Shown here: in pieces, positions 53,830 to 61,791 of the stretch
How positions within the stretch are numbered: the first letter of the stretch is position 1
Layout: every line of letters begins with the position of its first letter
Assembly: GCF_015278315.1 (NCBI RefSeq)
Contig: NZ_JADIJE010000009.1
Span: 1 to 64,000, forward strand
Length of the DNA stretch: 64,000 nt
Reading direction: 5' to 3'
DNA from: Microbacterium ureisolvens
GTDB taxonomy: Bacteria; Actinomycetota; Actinomycetes; Actinomycetales; Microbacteriaceae
Program-made: the position numbers and the translations under genes
The notes under the pieces: generated by a model
Database searches by the model: none
Told to the model about the DNA's origin: nothing
The model's input: only the letters and a program-made list of their open reading frames with translations

Positions 53830-54624
53830 CTACGCCTCTCGCCACCCGGTGTCGCGCAGATCTGAGCCGCCGACCGGGCCCATCAGGAGCATGCCGCCGT
53901 CCACGACCCAAGACGCCCCGGTCACGTACGACGCGGCGGGCGACGCGAGGAAGGCGACGACGTCGGCCACCTCGCGGGCGTCGCCCGAGCGACCGAGAGG
54001 GATGCCCGGGCGCTCGGTCTCGGTGACGTCGGCGTCCTCCTTGCCGGTCATGGGGGTGGCGATCTCACCGGGCGCGACGCTGTTGGCGGTGATGCCGTGT
54101 GCTCCGAGCTCGAGCGCGGCGCTCTTCATCACGGCGCCGAGCGCATGCTTGGCGGCGTTGTACGCGGTGAAGCCGACGCGCGGCTGATGCTCGTTGACAC
54201 TAGTGACGGCGATCAGCCGTCCGCCGCGCCCGGCCTTCACCATGTGCCTGGCTGCCCGCTGCAGGATGCGGAACGCGCCGGTCAGATCGACGGCGAGCGT
54301 CTGGTCCCAGGTCTCGGTGCTCAGCTCCAGGAAGGGCGCGCTCTGGACCATTCCCGCGTTGCTGACCAGCACGTCCACGCCTCCAAGCCGGTTCGCGAGA
54401 TCGTCCACGACGTCGGCTGCAGCCGGATCTGCGGTGTCGAGGTACGCGACCTCGGCACGCCGGCCGTGAGCTCGCACCTCGTCGGCGGTCTCGTCTCCGC
54501 CCGCCTCGTCGGCGTGCCACGTGATGCCCACGTCCATGCCGTCGCGCGCGAGGGCGACGGCGACCGCGCGCCCGATACCCGAGTCCGATCCGGTGACGAT
54601 CGCGGTGCGATTGCGAGCTTCCAT
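53830..54624 (-). CDS. SDR family oxidoreductase (3-ketoacyl reductase/glucose dehydrogenase type)
   Basis: 264-aa classic short-chain dehydrogenase. TGSDSGIGRAVAVALA, LVSNAGMVQSAPF, active Ser in VTSVNEHQP, Tyr-Lys in YNAAKHALG and the C-terminal ASYVTGASWVVDGGM are all canonical. The length is that of sugar or acyl reductases; the substrate cannot be told. Together with the gene at 52242 it is the second SDR in 2.5 kb but on the opposite strand. Confidence 0.9.
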   Translation of the reverse strand: MEARNRTAIVTGSDSGIGRAVAVALARDGMDVGITWHADEAGGDETADEVRAHGRRAEVAYLDTADPAAADVVDDLANRLGGVDVLVSNAGMVQSAPFLELSTETWDQTLAVDLTGAFRILQRAARHMVKAGRGGRLIAVTSVNEHQPRVGFTAYNAAKHALGAVMKSAALELGAHGITANSVAPGEIATPMTGKEDADVTETERPGIPLGRSGDAREVADVVAFLASPAASYVTGASWVVDGGMLLMGPVGGSDLRDTGWREA

Positions 54625-54737
54625 GCCGCGAGTCTCACCTGCTCGCGCGCGCCGGCGTCACCGGGTTGACATGGTCTCGACCCGAGGACGGGACGACACG
54701 ACGGGTACCGGGAATGGCGGGGGAGCGGCATCCGTTG

Positions 54738-54743
54738 TATTCT
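54738..54743 (+). promoter_or_regulatory. -10 box TATTCT for tmRNA precursor
   Basis: TATTCT lies about 95 nt upstream of the mature tmRNA 5' end and is the best -10 sequence in this gap. It would yield a precursor trimmed at the 5' end. No good -35 was found. Confidence 0.45.
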
Positions 54744-54834
54744 GATGTGCTCGGATGCTTCGGCGCCCGAGCGGTGACAACTCCACAGCGTGACAGCGGC
54801 CCTTCGCAAGAAGGACACCCTCGAACGAGGGCAC

Positions 54835-55202
54835 GGGGATGATCGGTTTCGACATCGCCTGCGAATCTGCGTGAAGCGGGCCGAGGATGCAGGGTTATCT
54901 CGTGAACGCTCCCTGCAAACCAATAACTGCCGAAAAGAAGCAGTCCGACTTCGCCCTCGCTGCCTGAGCAGCGAGCCCGAGTCCGTCAATCCGTGACTGA
55001 TCCCGTCACGGGTATTGGCGTCATCTAGGGATCTTGCTGCGTGACGTCGCCTGAGCGTCACGCGGGACTCTTATCAGGATGGGCTCGTCGACTTAGGTGT
55101 CTGTGACAAAGGTCGGAGCCGAGTAGAACGCTCGCACAGACTGCGCCCGGAGAATCCGCCGTTACTCAGCGATGGACGGGGGTTCGATTCCCCCCATCTC
55201 CA
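54835..55202 (+). ncRNA. ssrA: transfer-messenger RNA (tmRNA)
   Basis: Rescues ribosomes stalled on broken mRNA. The 5' end GGGGATGATCGGTTTCGACATC and 3' end TTCGATTCCCCCCATCTCC form the tRNA-like part: acceptor GGGGATG with CATCTCC, and a T arm with TTCGATT. The tag frame resumes at GCC 54929 and reads AEKKQSDFALAA before TGA 54965-54967. CCA is not encoded. 368 nt is typical. A strong terminator follows 22 nt on. Confidence 0.95.
54929..54967 (+). other. tmRNA proteolysis tag reading frame
   Basis: GCC GAA AAG AAG CAG TCC GAC TTC ... TGA encodes AEKKQSDFALAA; the ALAA end is the degradation signal. Confidence 0.88.
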
Positions 55203-55223
55203 CAACCGCTGTCACAGGAGTTG

Positions 55224-55264
55224 AAGGCACCTGCCCCCGCGATCATCGCGGGGGCAGGTGCCTT
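55224..55264. terminator. terminator after tmRNA, 18-bp stem with T tail
   Basis: 55224-55241 pairs perfectly with 55247-55264 around ATCAT, with TTT beginning at the stem end on the plus strand and AA at the other side. It ends the tmRNA and probably also the convergent haloperoxidase-like gene. Confidence 0.9.
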
Positions 55265-55296
55265 TCCCCCTTCGGGCGCGATCGCGCGCCCGCGGA

Positions 55297-56643
55297 TCAG
55301 CGTCCCACCGGCTGGAAGTAGTGGGCGGCGCCGTATTGGGCGACGTTCACGCCGAGCAGCTGCCCTGCGACGTCCGCGAACCGGTAGTGCAGCCCCGCCC
55401 AGATGCGGGCCTCGATCAGTTCCGCCAGCGGCTGCGAGAACGATGCGAACGTGCGAACCTTCTCCGCGTCGGCCGGGAGGAACGTCGAGGCGCTCGTCAT
55501 CTGGAAGCCGCCCGCGATCACGTCGCCGAAGACCATCCGCAGGACGGCGACGTGCGCGCCATCGAGGCAGTTGTGCCCGGACGGCAGGTCCGGGTACGGC
55601 GCGGTGATCAGCGCGGTCCAGCCGGGCTCGGCGATCGTGTCCGCGTTGCCGTCTTCATCCGCCCGCTGGATCGCATTCCACGGCCGCCAGAAGTCGTGGT
55701 GGTACTTGTCGTTCCAGCAGTTGATCGAGGCGTCGGCCCCGCTCAGGTTCTGGAGGGCGAGCAGCCGGGCGGCGTCGGCGGCCGAGAGATCGTTCTCGTC
55801 GATCAAGGCGCGCGCCACCTCGTTCCAGGCCGTGATCGGCGCCCACTGCCACCACTGCGCGACATAGGTCTGGTGCTCCGTCCGCGTCGATCCTGTGGCC
55901 CGGCCGATCTGCTTCACCTCGTTGACCTCGGCCGCGTACTGCGCGCTGTCCAGCGCAGGCGGCGGAGCGGAGCGGAACTGCGAGGGGCTCTCGATCAGGA
56001 ACGGCTCGACGCCACCGGCCCAGGGCGTGGGGTCGAGGATCTCCTGCCCCATCGCGTTGAGCAGCGGCGACCAGTGCCCGGGCGCCGGGTTGCGCACCCA
56101 CTGCGACGGGCCGAACCGTCCATCGCCCTCGCGCGCGTGCAGCATCGCCTCGGCCGCAGCGTGGCCGGCGGCGACACCCTGCCGCTCGAACGATCCGTCG
56201 TCGACGCCGTCGAGAGCGGCCGCGTAGTGGTCATCCAGCGCGGTCAGCAGTCCGTCGCGCCCGGGGAACGGGACGATGGCGGGTGCCGTCGAGACGAGCG
56301 ATGTGAGCACCTCGTAGGCGGCGGTCGCGACGGCGGCCTCGACGGACGCCTTCGTGCCGAAGCGCTGGCCCAGCAGGTAGGGCTGGTAGCGCTTGGGGCC
56401 GATGGCGTTGACCGCGTCGTACACGGCCCCCTGCGTCATCGCCATGTTGATCTGATAGGCCGGGGGTGCGCCGCCGTCAGGTCCGGGGATGACCGACAGT
56501 GTGGCGACCGCGACCTGGTTCCAGTGACTGACCGCTGTGGCGTCGGTCTCCGTCGGCGGTGCCGCCGAGGCGCCGGCGCCGCCCACGGTCACCGAAGCGA
56601 TGAGGGCGACTGCCACGATGCTGAGGGATCGACGAGTGTTCAT
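55297..56643 (-). CDS. secreted vanadium-dependent haloperoxidase-like / PAP2-type enzyme
   Basis: 448-aa exported protein with signal peptide (MNTRRSLSIVAVALIASVTV, then GGAGASAAP). The vanadate/phosphate site is complete: Lys and Arg in DKYHHDFWRP (K-x6-RP) near residue 313, PSGH in YPDLPSGHNC near 356 and ARIWAGLHYRF near 415. Members act as haloperoxidases or as acid phosphatases and the sequence alone does not decide. GAGG is 5 nt before the ATG at 56643; a 16-codon longer frame is rejected because it would spoil the signal peptide. Confidence 0.88.
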   Translation of the reverse strand: MNTRRSLSIVAVALIASVTVGGAGASAAPPTETDATAVSHWNQVAVATLSVIPGPDGGAPPAYQINMAMTQGAVYDAVNAIGPKRYQPYLLGQRFGTKASVEAAVATAAYEVLTSLVSTAPAIVPFPGRDGLLTALDDHYAAALDGVDDGSFERQGVAAGHAAAEAMLHAREGDGRFGPSQWVRNPAPGHWSPLLNAMGQEILDPTPWAGGVEPFLIESPSQFRSAPPPALDSAQYAAEVNEVKQIGRATGSTRTEHQTYVAQWWQWAPITAWNEVARALIDENDLSAADAARLLALQNLSGADASINCWNDKYHHDFWRPWNAIQRADEDGNADTIAEPGWTALITAPYPDLPSGHNCLDGAHVAVLRMVFGDVIAGGFQMTSASTFLPADAEKVRTFASFSQPLAELIEARIWAGLHYRFADVAGQLLGVNVAQYGAAHYFQPVGR

Positions 56644-56812
56644 GACAACCTCACAAGCCGTGATCCGAGGCGATGACCCGGGTGCTCTCACTGTGGCATC
56701 GGGGCGACCTCCCGTCGATTGGAGATAGCACCTAGGGAAACCCCGCCACAGTCGGGGGGCGAGTCCCTACAGCGGCCGACGACTGGTGGTGCGCTGACCG
56801 GTGCGGCAGGTG

Positions 56813-56818
56813 TAGCCT
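56813..56818 (+). promoter_or_regulatory. -10 box TAGCCT upstream of hemerythrin gene
   Basis: TAGCCT would give a leader of about 58 nt before the ATG at 56883. The rest of the 239-nt divergent gap shows no other clear signal. Confidence 0.4.
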
Positions 56819-56882
56819 GCGGCTGTCCGCGTCCCGACATCGGGGAACGGGATGGCGGGCCGGCGAACTGGGGAGAACGAAC

Positions 56883-57617
56883 ATGGCCACCCGACTGCCC
56901 TCGTCCGGTGCGCTGCCCGAGGGGCAGCACGCTGGCTGTGATACGTCCGGTCTGATCCTGGTGCACCGGATCTTCCGCTGGCTCTATCGGGAGTTGCCGC
57001 TGCTCATCCGCGACGTCCGTCCCGGTGATCTCGAGCGTGCCGCGATCGTCGGTCGCTACGCCCACCTCGACTTCTACGCGCTGCACATGCACCACGAGAC
57101 GGAGGATGCGGCGCTGTGGGATCGACTCACCGCCCGCGATCCGGCGTGCACGCTGCACGTGGACCAGATGCGCGCACAGCACGCCGAAGTGGCGGCTCAG
57201 CTCGGGATCATCGAGCCGCAGCTGGACCCGTGGGTGGCGACGGCCGACCCGATGCTCGGCGACGGCTTCGCGGCCGACATCGAAACGCTCCGCGACACCC
57301 TGCGAGCGCACCTCCACCAGGAGGAGGAAGATATCATGCCGGTCGCGGGCGCCGTGCTTTCGCAGCAGGAGTGGGATTGGATGGAGGAGCACACCCGCGC
57401 GACGCTGGCGTCGCAGCGCAAGGAGCTCGGAAAGGACATCCTGTCGCTGCAGCTCGGACTGCTGATCGCCAGTGTGCCCGAGGCGGAACGCGACGAGTGG
57501 ATGCACAGGAACATCCCGGCGCCCATCCGCCTCCTGTACCTCCTGCTGATGAAGCGCCAGTACGACCGGGCGATGCGCGAGCTCTACCCCGACCGCCCGG
57601 TGCCGGCGATGGAGTGA
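56883..57617 (+). CDS. hemerythrin HHE domain protein
   Basis: 244-aa cytoplasmic four-helix protein that probably binds a di-iron centre for oxygen, NO or iron handling. Ligand His and acidic residues are seen in LILVHRIFRWLY, LHMHHETEDAALWD near residue 69, and RAHLHQEEEDIMP near 143. A C-terminal extension of about 85 residues (LQLGLLIASVPEAERDEWM) resembles other actinobacterial members. GGAG is 7 nt before the ATG. An SRPBCC gene follows after 3 nt. Confidence 0.86.
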   Translation: MATRLPSSGALPEGQHAGCDTSGLILVHRIFRWLYRELPLLIRDVRPGDLERAAIVGRYAHLDFYALHMHHETEDAALWDRLTARDPACTLHVDQMRAQHAEVAAQLGIIEPQLDPWVATADPMLGDGFAADIETLRDTLRAHLHQEEEDIMPVAGAVLSQQEWDWMEEHTRATLASQRKELGKDILSLQLGLLIASVPEAERDEWMHRNIPAPIRLLYLLLMKRQYDRAMRELYPDRPVPAME

Positions 57618-57620
57618 CAC

Positions 57621-58091
57621 ATGTGGCGCCGCGTGAGTCTGGATGTGCATCTGGCGCATCCGCCGGCGCGCGTGTTCCCCTACCTCGCCGACCCCGGCAG
57701 GTGGCCGCTGTTCGCTCCCGCGGTGGAGTTCCGTCAGCGGATCGGCGACGGGCCGTCCGAGGTGGGGAGCCGATGGTGGGCCGTCGACCGCATCATCGGG
57801 CCGTTCAGAGTGCGGTTCGCCGACGAGCTCGAGAGCATCGAGGCGCCGCGAAGGGTCGTGTGGCACTCCAGCGCGCCATGGAACTCGCGCGTCGAGTACC
57901 TCTGCCTCGAGGATGGCGACGGAACACGGGTGCTCGCCGACTATGCCGGCGACGTCGCGGGCTGGCTGCGGATCGTCGCGCTGCTGCCGACGTTCGTCCT
58001 GTCGCGCATCCTCGTGCGCGATTTCCGCGGCCTCACGCGAGTGCTCGAGGCCGAGGATCTCCGCGCGTCCCGCGCGCCGCTCGCGCGGTGA
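57621..58091 (+). CDS. SRPBCC family protein, 156 aa
   Basis: Single polyketide-cyclase/START-like domain: VSLDVHLAHPPARVFPYLADPGRWPLFAP at the N-terminus and VVWHSSAPWNSRVEY near residue 77, ending in LSRILVRDFRGLTRVLEAE. It binds or transports a small hydrophobic ligand by family; none is known here. GGAG is 6 nt before the ATG and the gene is in an operon with the hemerythrin protein. Confidence 0.85.
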   Translation: MWRRVSLDVHLAHPPARVFPYLADPGRWPLFAPAVEFRQRIGDGPSEVGSRWWAVDRIIGPFRVRFADELESIEAPRRVVWHSSAPWNSRVEYLCLEDGDGTRVLADYAGDVAGWLRIVALLPTFVLSRILVRDFRGLTRVLEAEDLRASRAPLAR

Positions 58092-58108
58092 CGCGAAGGA
58101 GCGGGACG

Positions 58109-58146
58109 GACGGATGCCGCGGCCCGGTGCGGCCGCGGCATCCGTC
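58109..58146. terminator. bidirectional terminator built from the ACGGATGCC motif
   Basis: A perfect 16-bp stem, 58109-58124 with 58131-58146 around CGGTGC, lies between the convergent SRPBCC and GH13 genes. Each arm contains one copy of the window's over-represented 9-mer, in opposite orientation. Confidence 0.8.
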
Positions 58147-58169
58147 GAGCTGCGAGGCAGGCGCGGCGT

Positions 58170-59861
58170 TCAGGCGCCCGAGATCCACACGGTCGCCTCA
58201 CCCGGCAGCTCGTGCCCCTCGAAGTGGTGACTCGACAGCGAAGCGGCTCCGCGGTCGGGGAGCGCGTACGGCTCCGTCCCGAAGTTGGTGAAGACCGTCC
58301 AGCCGTTCGGGCGACGGTAGCCGAGCACGTCCTCGCGGCCCGTGTCGATCCATTTCAGCGACTCGGCGGTCTGCAGCAGCCGCCGCAGCGCCAGCGCCTG
58401 GCGGTAGAGGGCGAGCGTCGAGGTGGGGTCGCCGTCCTCGGTCGCCACCGCGCAGTCGGCGAACCACTCCGGCTGCGGCAGGTGGGATCCTCCCTCGCCG
58501 AAGCCGAACGACGGCCCCGAAGCCGACCACGGCAGCGGCACGCGGCATCCGTCCCGCCCGATGTCTTCACCGGGACTGCGGAAGAAGGTGGGATCCTGAC
58601 GCGCGGCATCGGGGATCGATGCGACCTCGTGCAGGCCCAGCTCCTCGCCCTGGTAGATGTACGCCGAGCCGGGCAGGCCCAGGACGAACAGCGACGCCGC
58701 GCGGGCGCGCCGAAGCCCGCGGTCCTTGTCGAGCACCGGCGTCGTGCCGCCCGACAGCAGCCACTCGTTGCCGTGCTTGCGCGTCGGGCGTCCCTTCTCG
58801 TCGCGGTCCGCATCGGGAAGGCCGTACCGCGTCGCGTGGCGCACCACGTCGTGATTGGACAGCACCCACGTCGTGGACGAGCCCGACTTCTCGGCGAGCG
58901 CGAGGTTGTCGCCGACGATGCGGCGGAACTGGGCCGCGTCGAAGTCGGCCTCGAGCAGGTCGAAGTTGAACGCCTGGCCGAGGCTCTCTGCGCGTGCGTA
59001 CAGCGGGATGCGCGAGGGCTCGACCCACGCCTCGGCGACGGCGGTGCGGGGCGGGTCGTACGAATCGAACACCGCTCGCCATTCGGCGTAGACCTCGTGC
59101 ACGTCGTCGCGGTCGATCATCGGGTGGTTGCCGTCCCGAGGCATGGCGTCGAGCTCTGCCTGCGAGGGCAGCGGGTCGACGAAGTCCTTCGTGAGCATGT
59201 GCGCGACGTCGATGCGGAAGCCGTCGACGCCGCGGTCCGACCAGAAGCGCAGGGTCTTCACGAAGTCGGCGCGCACCTCGGGGTTCGACCAGTCGAGGTC
59301 GGGCTGCTCCACTGCGAAGTTGTGGAAGTACCACTGCCCGTCGGCGACGCGCTCCCACGCCGAGCCGCCGAACACCGACACCCAGTCCGCGGGCGGCCGG
59401 CTGCCGTCCGGTCCCGAACCGTCCCGGAAGATGTAGCGCGCGCGGGCAGCCGAGCCGGGGCCTGCCGCCAGCGCCTCCTGGAACCACGCGTGCTGGTCCG
59501 AGGTGTGGTTCGGCACGATGTCGACGACGACCTTGATGCCCGTCGCGTGCAGTGCGGCCAGCATCTCGTCGAAGTCGTCGAGGGTGCCCAGGCGCGGATC
59601 GACGTTGCGGTAGTCGGCGACGTCGTAGCCGCCGTCCGCCAGGGCGGACGGGTAGAACGGGCTCAGCCAGACCGCGTCGACGCCGAGTTCCTTCAGGTAT
59701 GGCACGCGCGAGGTCACGCCGCGGATGTCGCCGATGCCGTCGCCGTCGGCGTCCGCGAAGCTGCGCGGATACACCTGGTAGACCACGGCCTGCCGCCACC
59801 AGGCCGGCAGTTCGAGGTCGTTGAGCTGGGAGGTCAGGGGTGCGGAGTGCACAGTCGTCAC
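58170..59861 (-). CDS. GH13 alpha-glucosidase (oligo-1,6-/alpha-glucosidase type)
   Basis: 563-aa cytoplasmic glycosidase that splits imported alpha-glucosides. GH13 regions: DADGDGIGDIRGVTSRVPYL near residue 35, DIVPNHTS near 115, nucleophile Asp in GFRIDVAHML near 217, acid Glu in TAVAEAWVEP near 278 and the third Asp in VLSNHDVVRH near 335. DGDGIGDIRG has the DGDGxGD calcium loop. Last gene of an operon with two permeases and a binding protein; substrate likely sucrose, isomaltose, trehalose or maltose type. Confidence 0.92.
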   Translation of the reverse strand: MTTVHSAPLTSQLNDLELPAWWRQAVVYQVYPRSFADADGDGIGDIRGVTSRVPYLKELGVDAVWLSPFYPSALADGGYDVADYRNVDPRLGTLDDFDEMLAALHATGIKVVVDIVPNHTSDQHAWFQEALAAGPGSAARARYIFRDGSGPDGSRPPADWVSVFGGSAWERVADGQWYFHNFAVEQPDLDWSNPEVRADFVKTLRFWSDRGVDGFRIDVAHMLTKDFVDPLPSQAELDAMPRDGNHPMIDRDDVHEVYAEWRAVFDSYDPPRTAVAEAWVEPSRIPLYARAESLGQAFNFDLLEADFDAAQFRRIVGDNLALAEKSGSSTTWVLSNHDVVRHATRYGLPDADRDEKGRPTRKHGNEWLLSGGTTPVLDKDRGLRRARAASLFVLGLPGSAYIYQGEELGLHEVASIPDAARQDPTFFRSPGEDIGRDGCRVPLPWSASGPSFGFGEGGSHLPQPEWFADCAVATEDGDPTSTLALYRQALALRRLLQTAESLKWIDTGREDVLGYRRPNGWTVFTNFGTEPYALPDRGAASLSSHHFEGHELPGEATVWISGA

Positions 59862-59918
59862 GGGGACGCGCTTCCTTTCGAGGTGTGGTGTTCGGTGTGG
59901 GAACGGGATGCCGCGGCC

Positions 59919-60836
59919 TCAGCCCTTGACGGCTCCCTGGGTGACGCCGTCCACGACCCATCGCTGGGTGAAGAGGTAGACGATGATGGCGGGTGCCATC
60001 GCCATGAGGTACGAGGCGAACGACACGTTGTAGTTGTTGCTGAACTGCGTCTGGAAGATGTTCTGCACCACCGGCAGCGTCTGCAGTGCGGGGTCGGAGA
60101 TGATCAGCGACGGCATCATGAAGTCGTTCCACGATGCCAGGAAGGCGAAGATGCCGACAGTGGCGCTCATCGGTGCGAGAAGCGGGAAGATGAGCCGCCA
60201 GAACGTCTGATTGGTGCTGGCGCCGTCGATCCGCGCGCTCTCCTCCAGCTCGGCGGGAATCGAGCGCAGGAAAGCCGTGAAGAGCAGGATGCTGAAGCTC
60301 AGCTGGAACATGATCTTCAGGATGATCACGCCTGCCGGGTTGTCGAGCCCGGTGAGGCCCGTCAGCTGGATCTGGGGGAGCGCGACCACCGGGAACGGCA
60401 GGAACATCGCCGCGAGCAGGTAGTAGAACGAGTAGCGGAAGAGCTTGTGGTCCCAGTTGCGCGAGATCGCGAACGATGCCAGCGCCGCGAGGACGATCGT
60501 CCCGGCCACGGTGAAGACGGTGATCAGAAGCGAGATCGTGAACGCCCGCGGGAAGTTGGTCAGCTCCCATGCGGTGACGAATCCCTCGATGCTCCACGGC
60601 GCCGGCCACGTGAAGGCGTTGCCGTCGACCGCCTGAGACGTCGTCTTGAACGCCATCATGACGGTGACGTACAGCGGAACCAGCACCGTGATCGTGCAGA
60701 GCGCGAGCATGATGGTCCCGGGCCAGTTGACGCGCTCCATCGCGAAGCGGGAGCGGGCGGGCTTTCGGGCCTCGTCGCCGGCGAGCACGCGCTCGGCGGT
60801 CATGTCCTCGACAGCGAGGGCGGGCTGCGTGGTCAT
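59919..60836 (-). CDS. carbohydrate ABC transporter permease (MalG type)
   Basis: 305-aa inner-membrane subunit with six helices. The EAA motif is in ELEESARIDGASTNQTFWRLIFPLLAP; the protein ends with MAPAIIVYLFTQRWVVDGVTQGAVKG, usual for MalG. The N-terminus has 40 extra hydrophilic residues. Starts inside the stop of the MalF-type gene (ATGA). Confidence 0.92.
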   Translation of the reverse strand: MTTQPALAVEDMTAERVLAGDEARKPARSRFAMERVNWPGTIMLALCTITVLVPLYVTVMMAFKTTSQAVDGNAFTWPAPWSIEGFVTAWELTNFPRAFTISLLITVFTVAGTIVLAALASFAISRNWDHKLFRYSFYYLLAAMFLPFPVVALPQIQLTGLTGLDNPAGVIILKIMFQLSFSILLFTAFLRSIPAELEESARIDGASTNQTFWRLIFPLLAPMSATVGIFAFLASWNDFMMPSLIISDPALQTLPVVQNIFQTQFSNNYNVSFASYLMAMAPAIIVYLFTQRWVVDGVTQGAVKG

Positions 60837-61768
60837 CAGAACACGTTCCTTCCGCGAGTGAGACGGAGTTGGAGGAGGGCGAGGCTGATCGCGATGAGGA
60901 AGAAGATCGTCGCGTTCGCCATCTGGTAGGCGTAGTCGCCGCCCGAGAATCCGGTGAAGATCGTCATGGCGATGCTGCGCGTCGCGGTGCCGGGGCCGCC
61001 GTTGGTGAGGCCGACGATGATGTCGTAGGCGTTCAGGAAGTCCTTGAAGCCGATGATGATGTTGATCACCACGTAGCCGGCGACCAGCGGCAGCGTGATC
61101 CGCGTCAGCTGCTGGAGCTTGCCGGCGCCGTCGATGTCAGCGGCCTCGTAGACGTCACCGGGGATGGACAGGAGCCCGGCGATGTAGATGAGCAGGGTTC
61201 CGGGGATCGCCTGCCATGAGGTGACGATCACGATCGCGATCCACGCGAGGTCGGGGTTGGCCAGGATGCTCTCGCTCATCCACGCGATGCCCCATGACTG
61301 CCCGAGCGCCGGCACCGAGTTCGAGAAGAGGAAGTTGAAGACGTAGGCGATGATGATGCCCGAGATCACCATGGGGATCACGAAGATCGTCCGCAGCCCC
61401 GTCTTCAGCCGCACCCGCGAGACGAGCCCGACCGCGAGCAGGAACGCGATGAGGTTGACCACGATGACGGTGACGAACGCGAACCAGAACGTGAACAGAT
61501 AGCTCTGCAGGATCGCCGGGTCGGAGAACAGCGCGATGTAGTTGATGATGCCGACGAATTCCCAGTCGCCGAAGCCGATGGAGTTCGTGAAGCTGAAGAA
61601 GATGCCGATGACCGCGGGGATGGTGATCGCCAGCGTGAACAGGATCAGGGCGGGCAGGAGGAAGAGGTAGTAGACCCCTTCGACCTTGCGGCGCGTGCGC
61701 GGCATCGTCGCCGCGCCTGTGCGCCGGTCGGTCTTCGGCGCCGTGACGGCTGCCGTGGTGGTTGCCAT
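60836..61768 (-). CDS. carbohydrate ABC transporter permease (MalF type)
   Basis: 310-aa partner permease. Six helices, EAA loop in GDVYEAADIDGAGKLQQLTRITLPLVAGYV, then NGGPGTATRSIAMTIFTGF. The N-terminal 25 residues are basic and Thr-rich. Lies 23 nt after the binding-protein gene and overlaps the MalG-type gene, so the operon order is binding protein, MalF, MalG, GH13. No ATPase gene is present; a shared MsiK-type ATPase is likely. Confidence 0.92.
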   Translation of the reverse strand: MATTTAAVTAPKTDRRTGAATMPRTRRKVEGVYYLFLLPALILFTLAITIPAVIGIFFSFTNSIGFGDWEFVGIINYIALFSDPAILQSYLFTFWFAFVTVIVVNLIAFLLAVGLVSRVRLKTGLRTIFVIPMVISGIIIAYVFNFLFSNSVPALGQSWGIAWMSESILANPDLAWIAIVIVTSWQAIPGTLLIYIAGLLSIPGDVYEAADIDGAGKLQQLTRITLPLVAGYVVINIIIGFKDFLNAYDIIVGLTNGGPGTATRSIAMTIFTGFSGGDYAYQMANATIFFLIAISLALLQLRLTRGRNVF

Positions 61769-61791
61769 GTGTGCGTTCCTCTCGTTTCGCG

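Noticed and set aside
54666..54671. TTGACA as -35 of the tmRNA promoter
   Set aside because: The only good -10 (TATTCT at 54738) is 66 nt further on, far beyond a functional spacer, and no -10 lies at the right distance.
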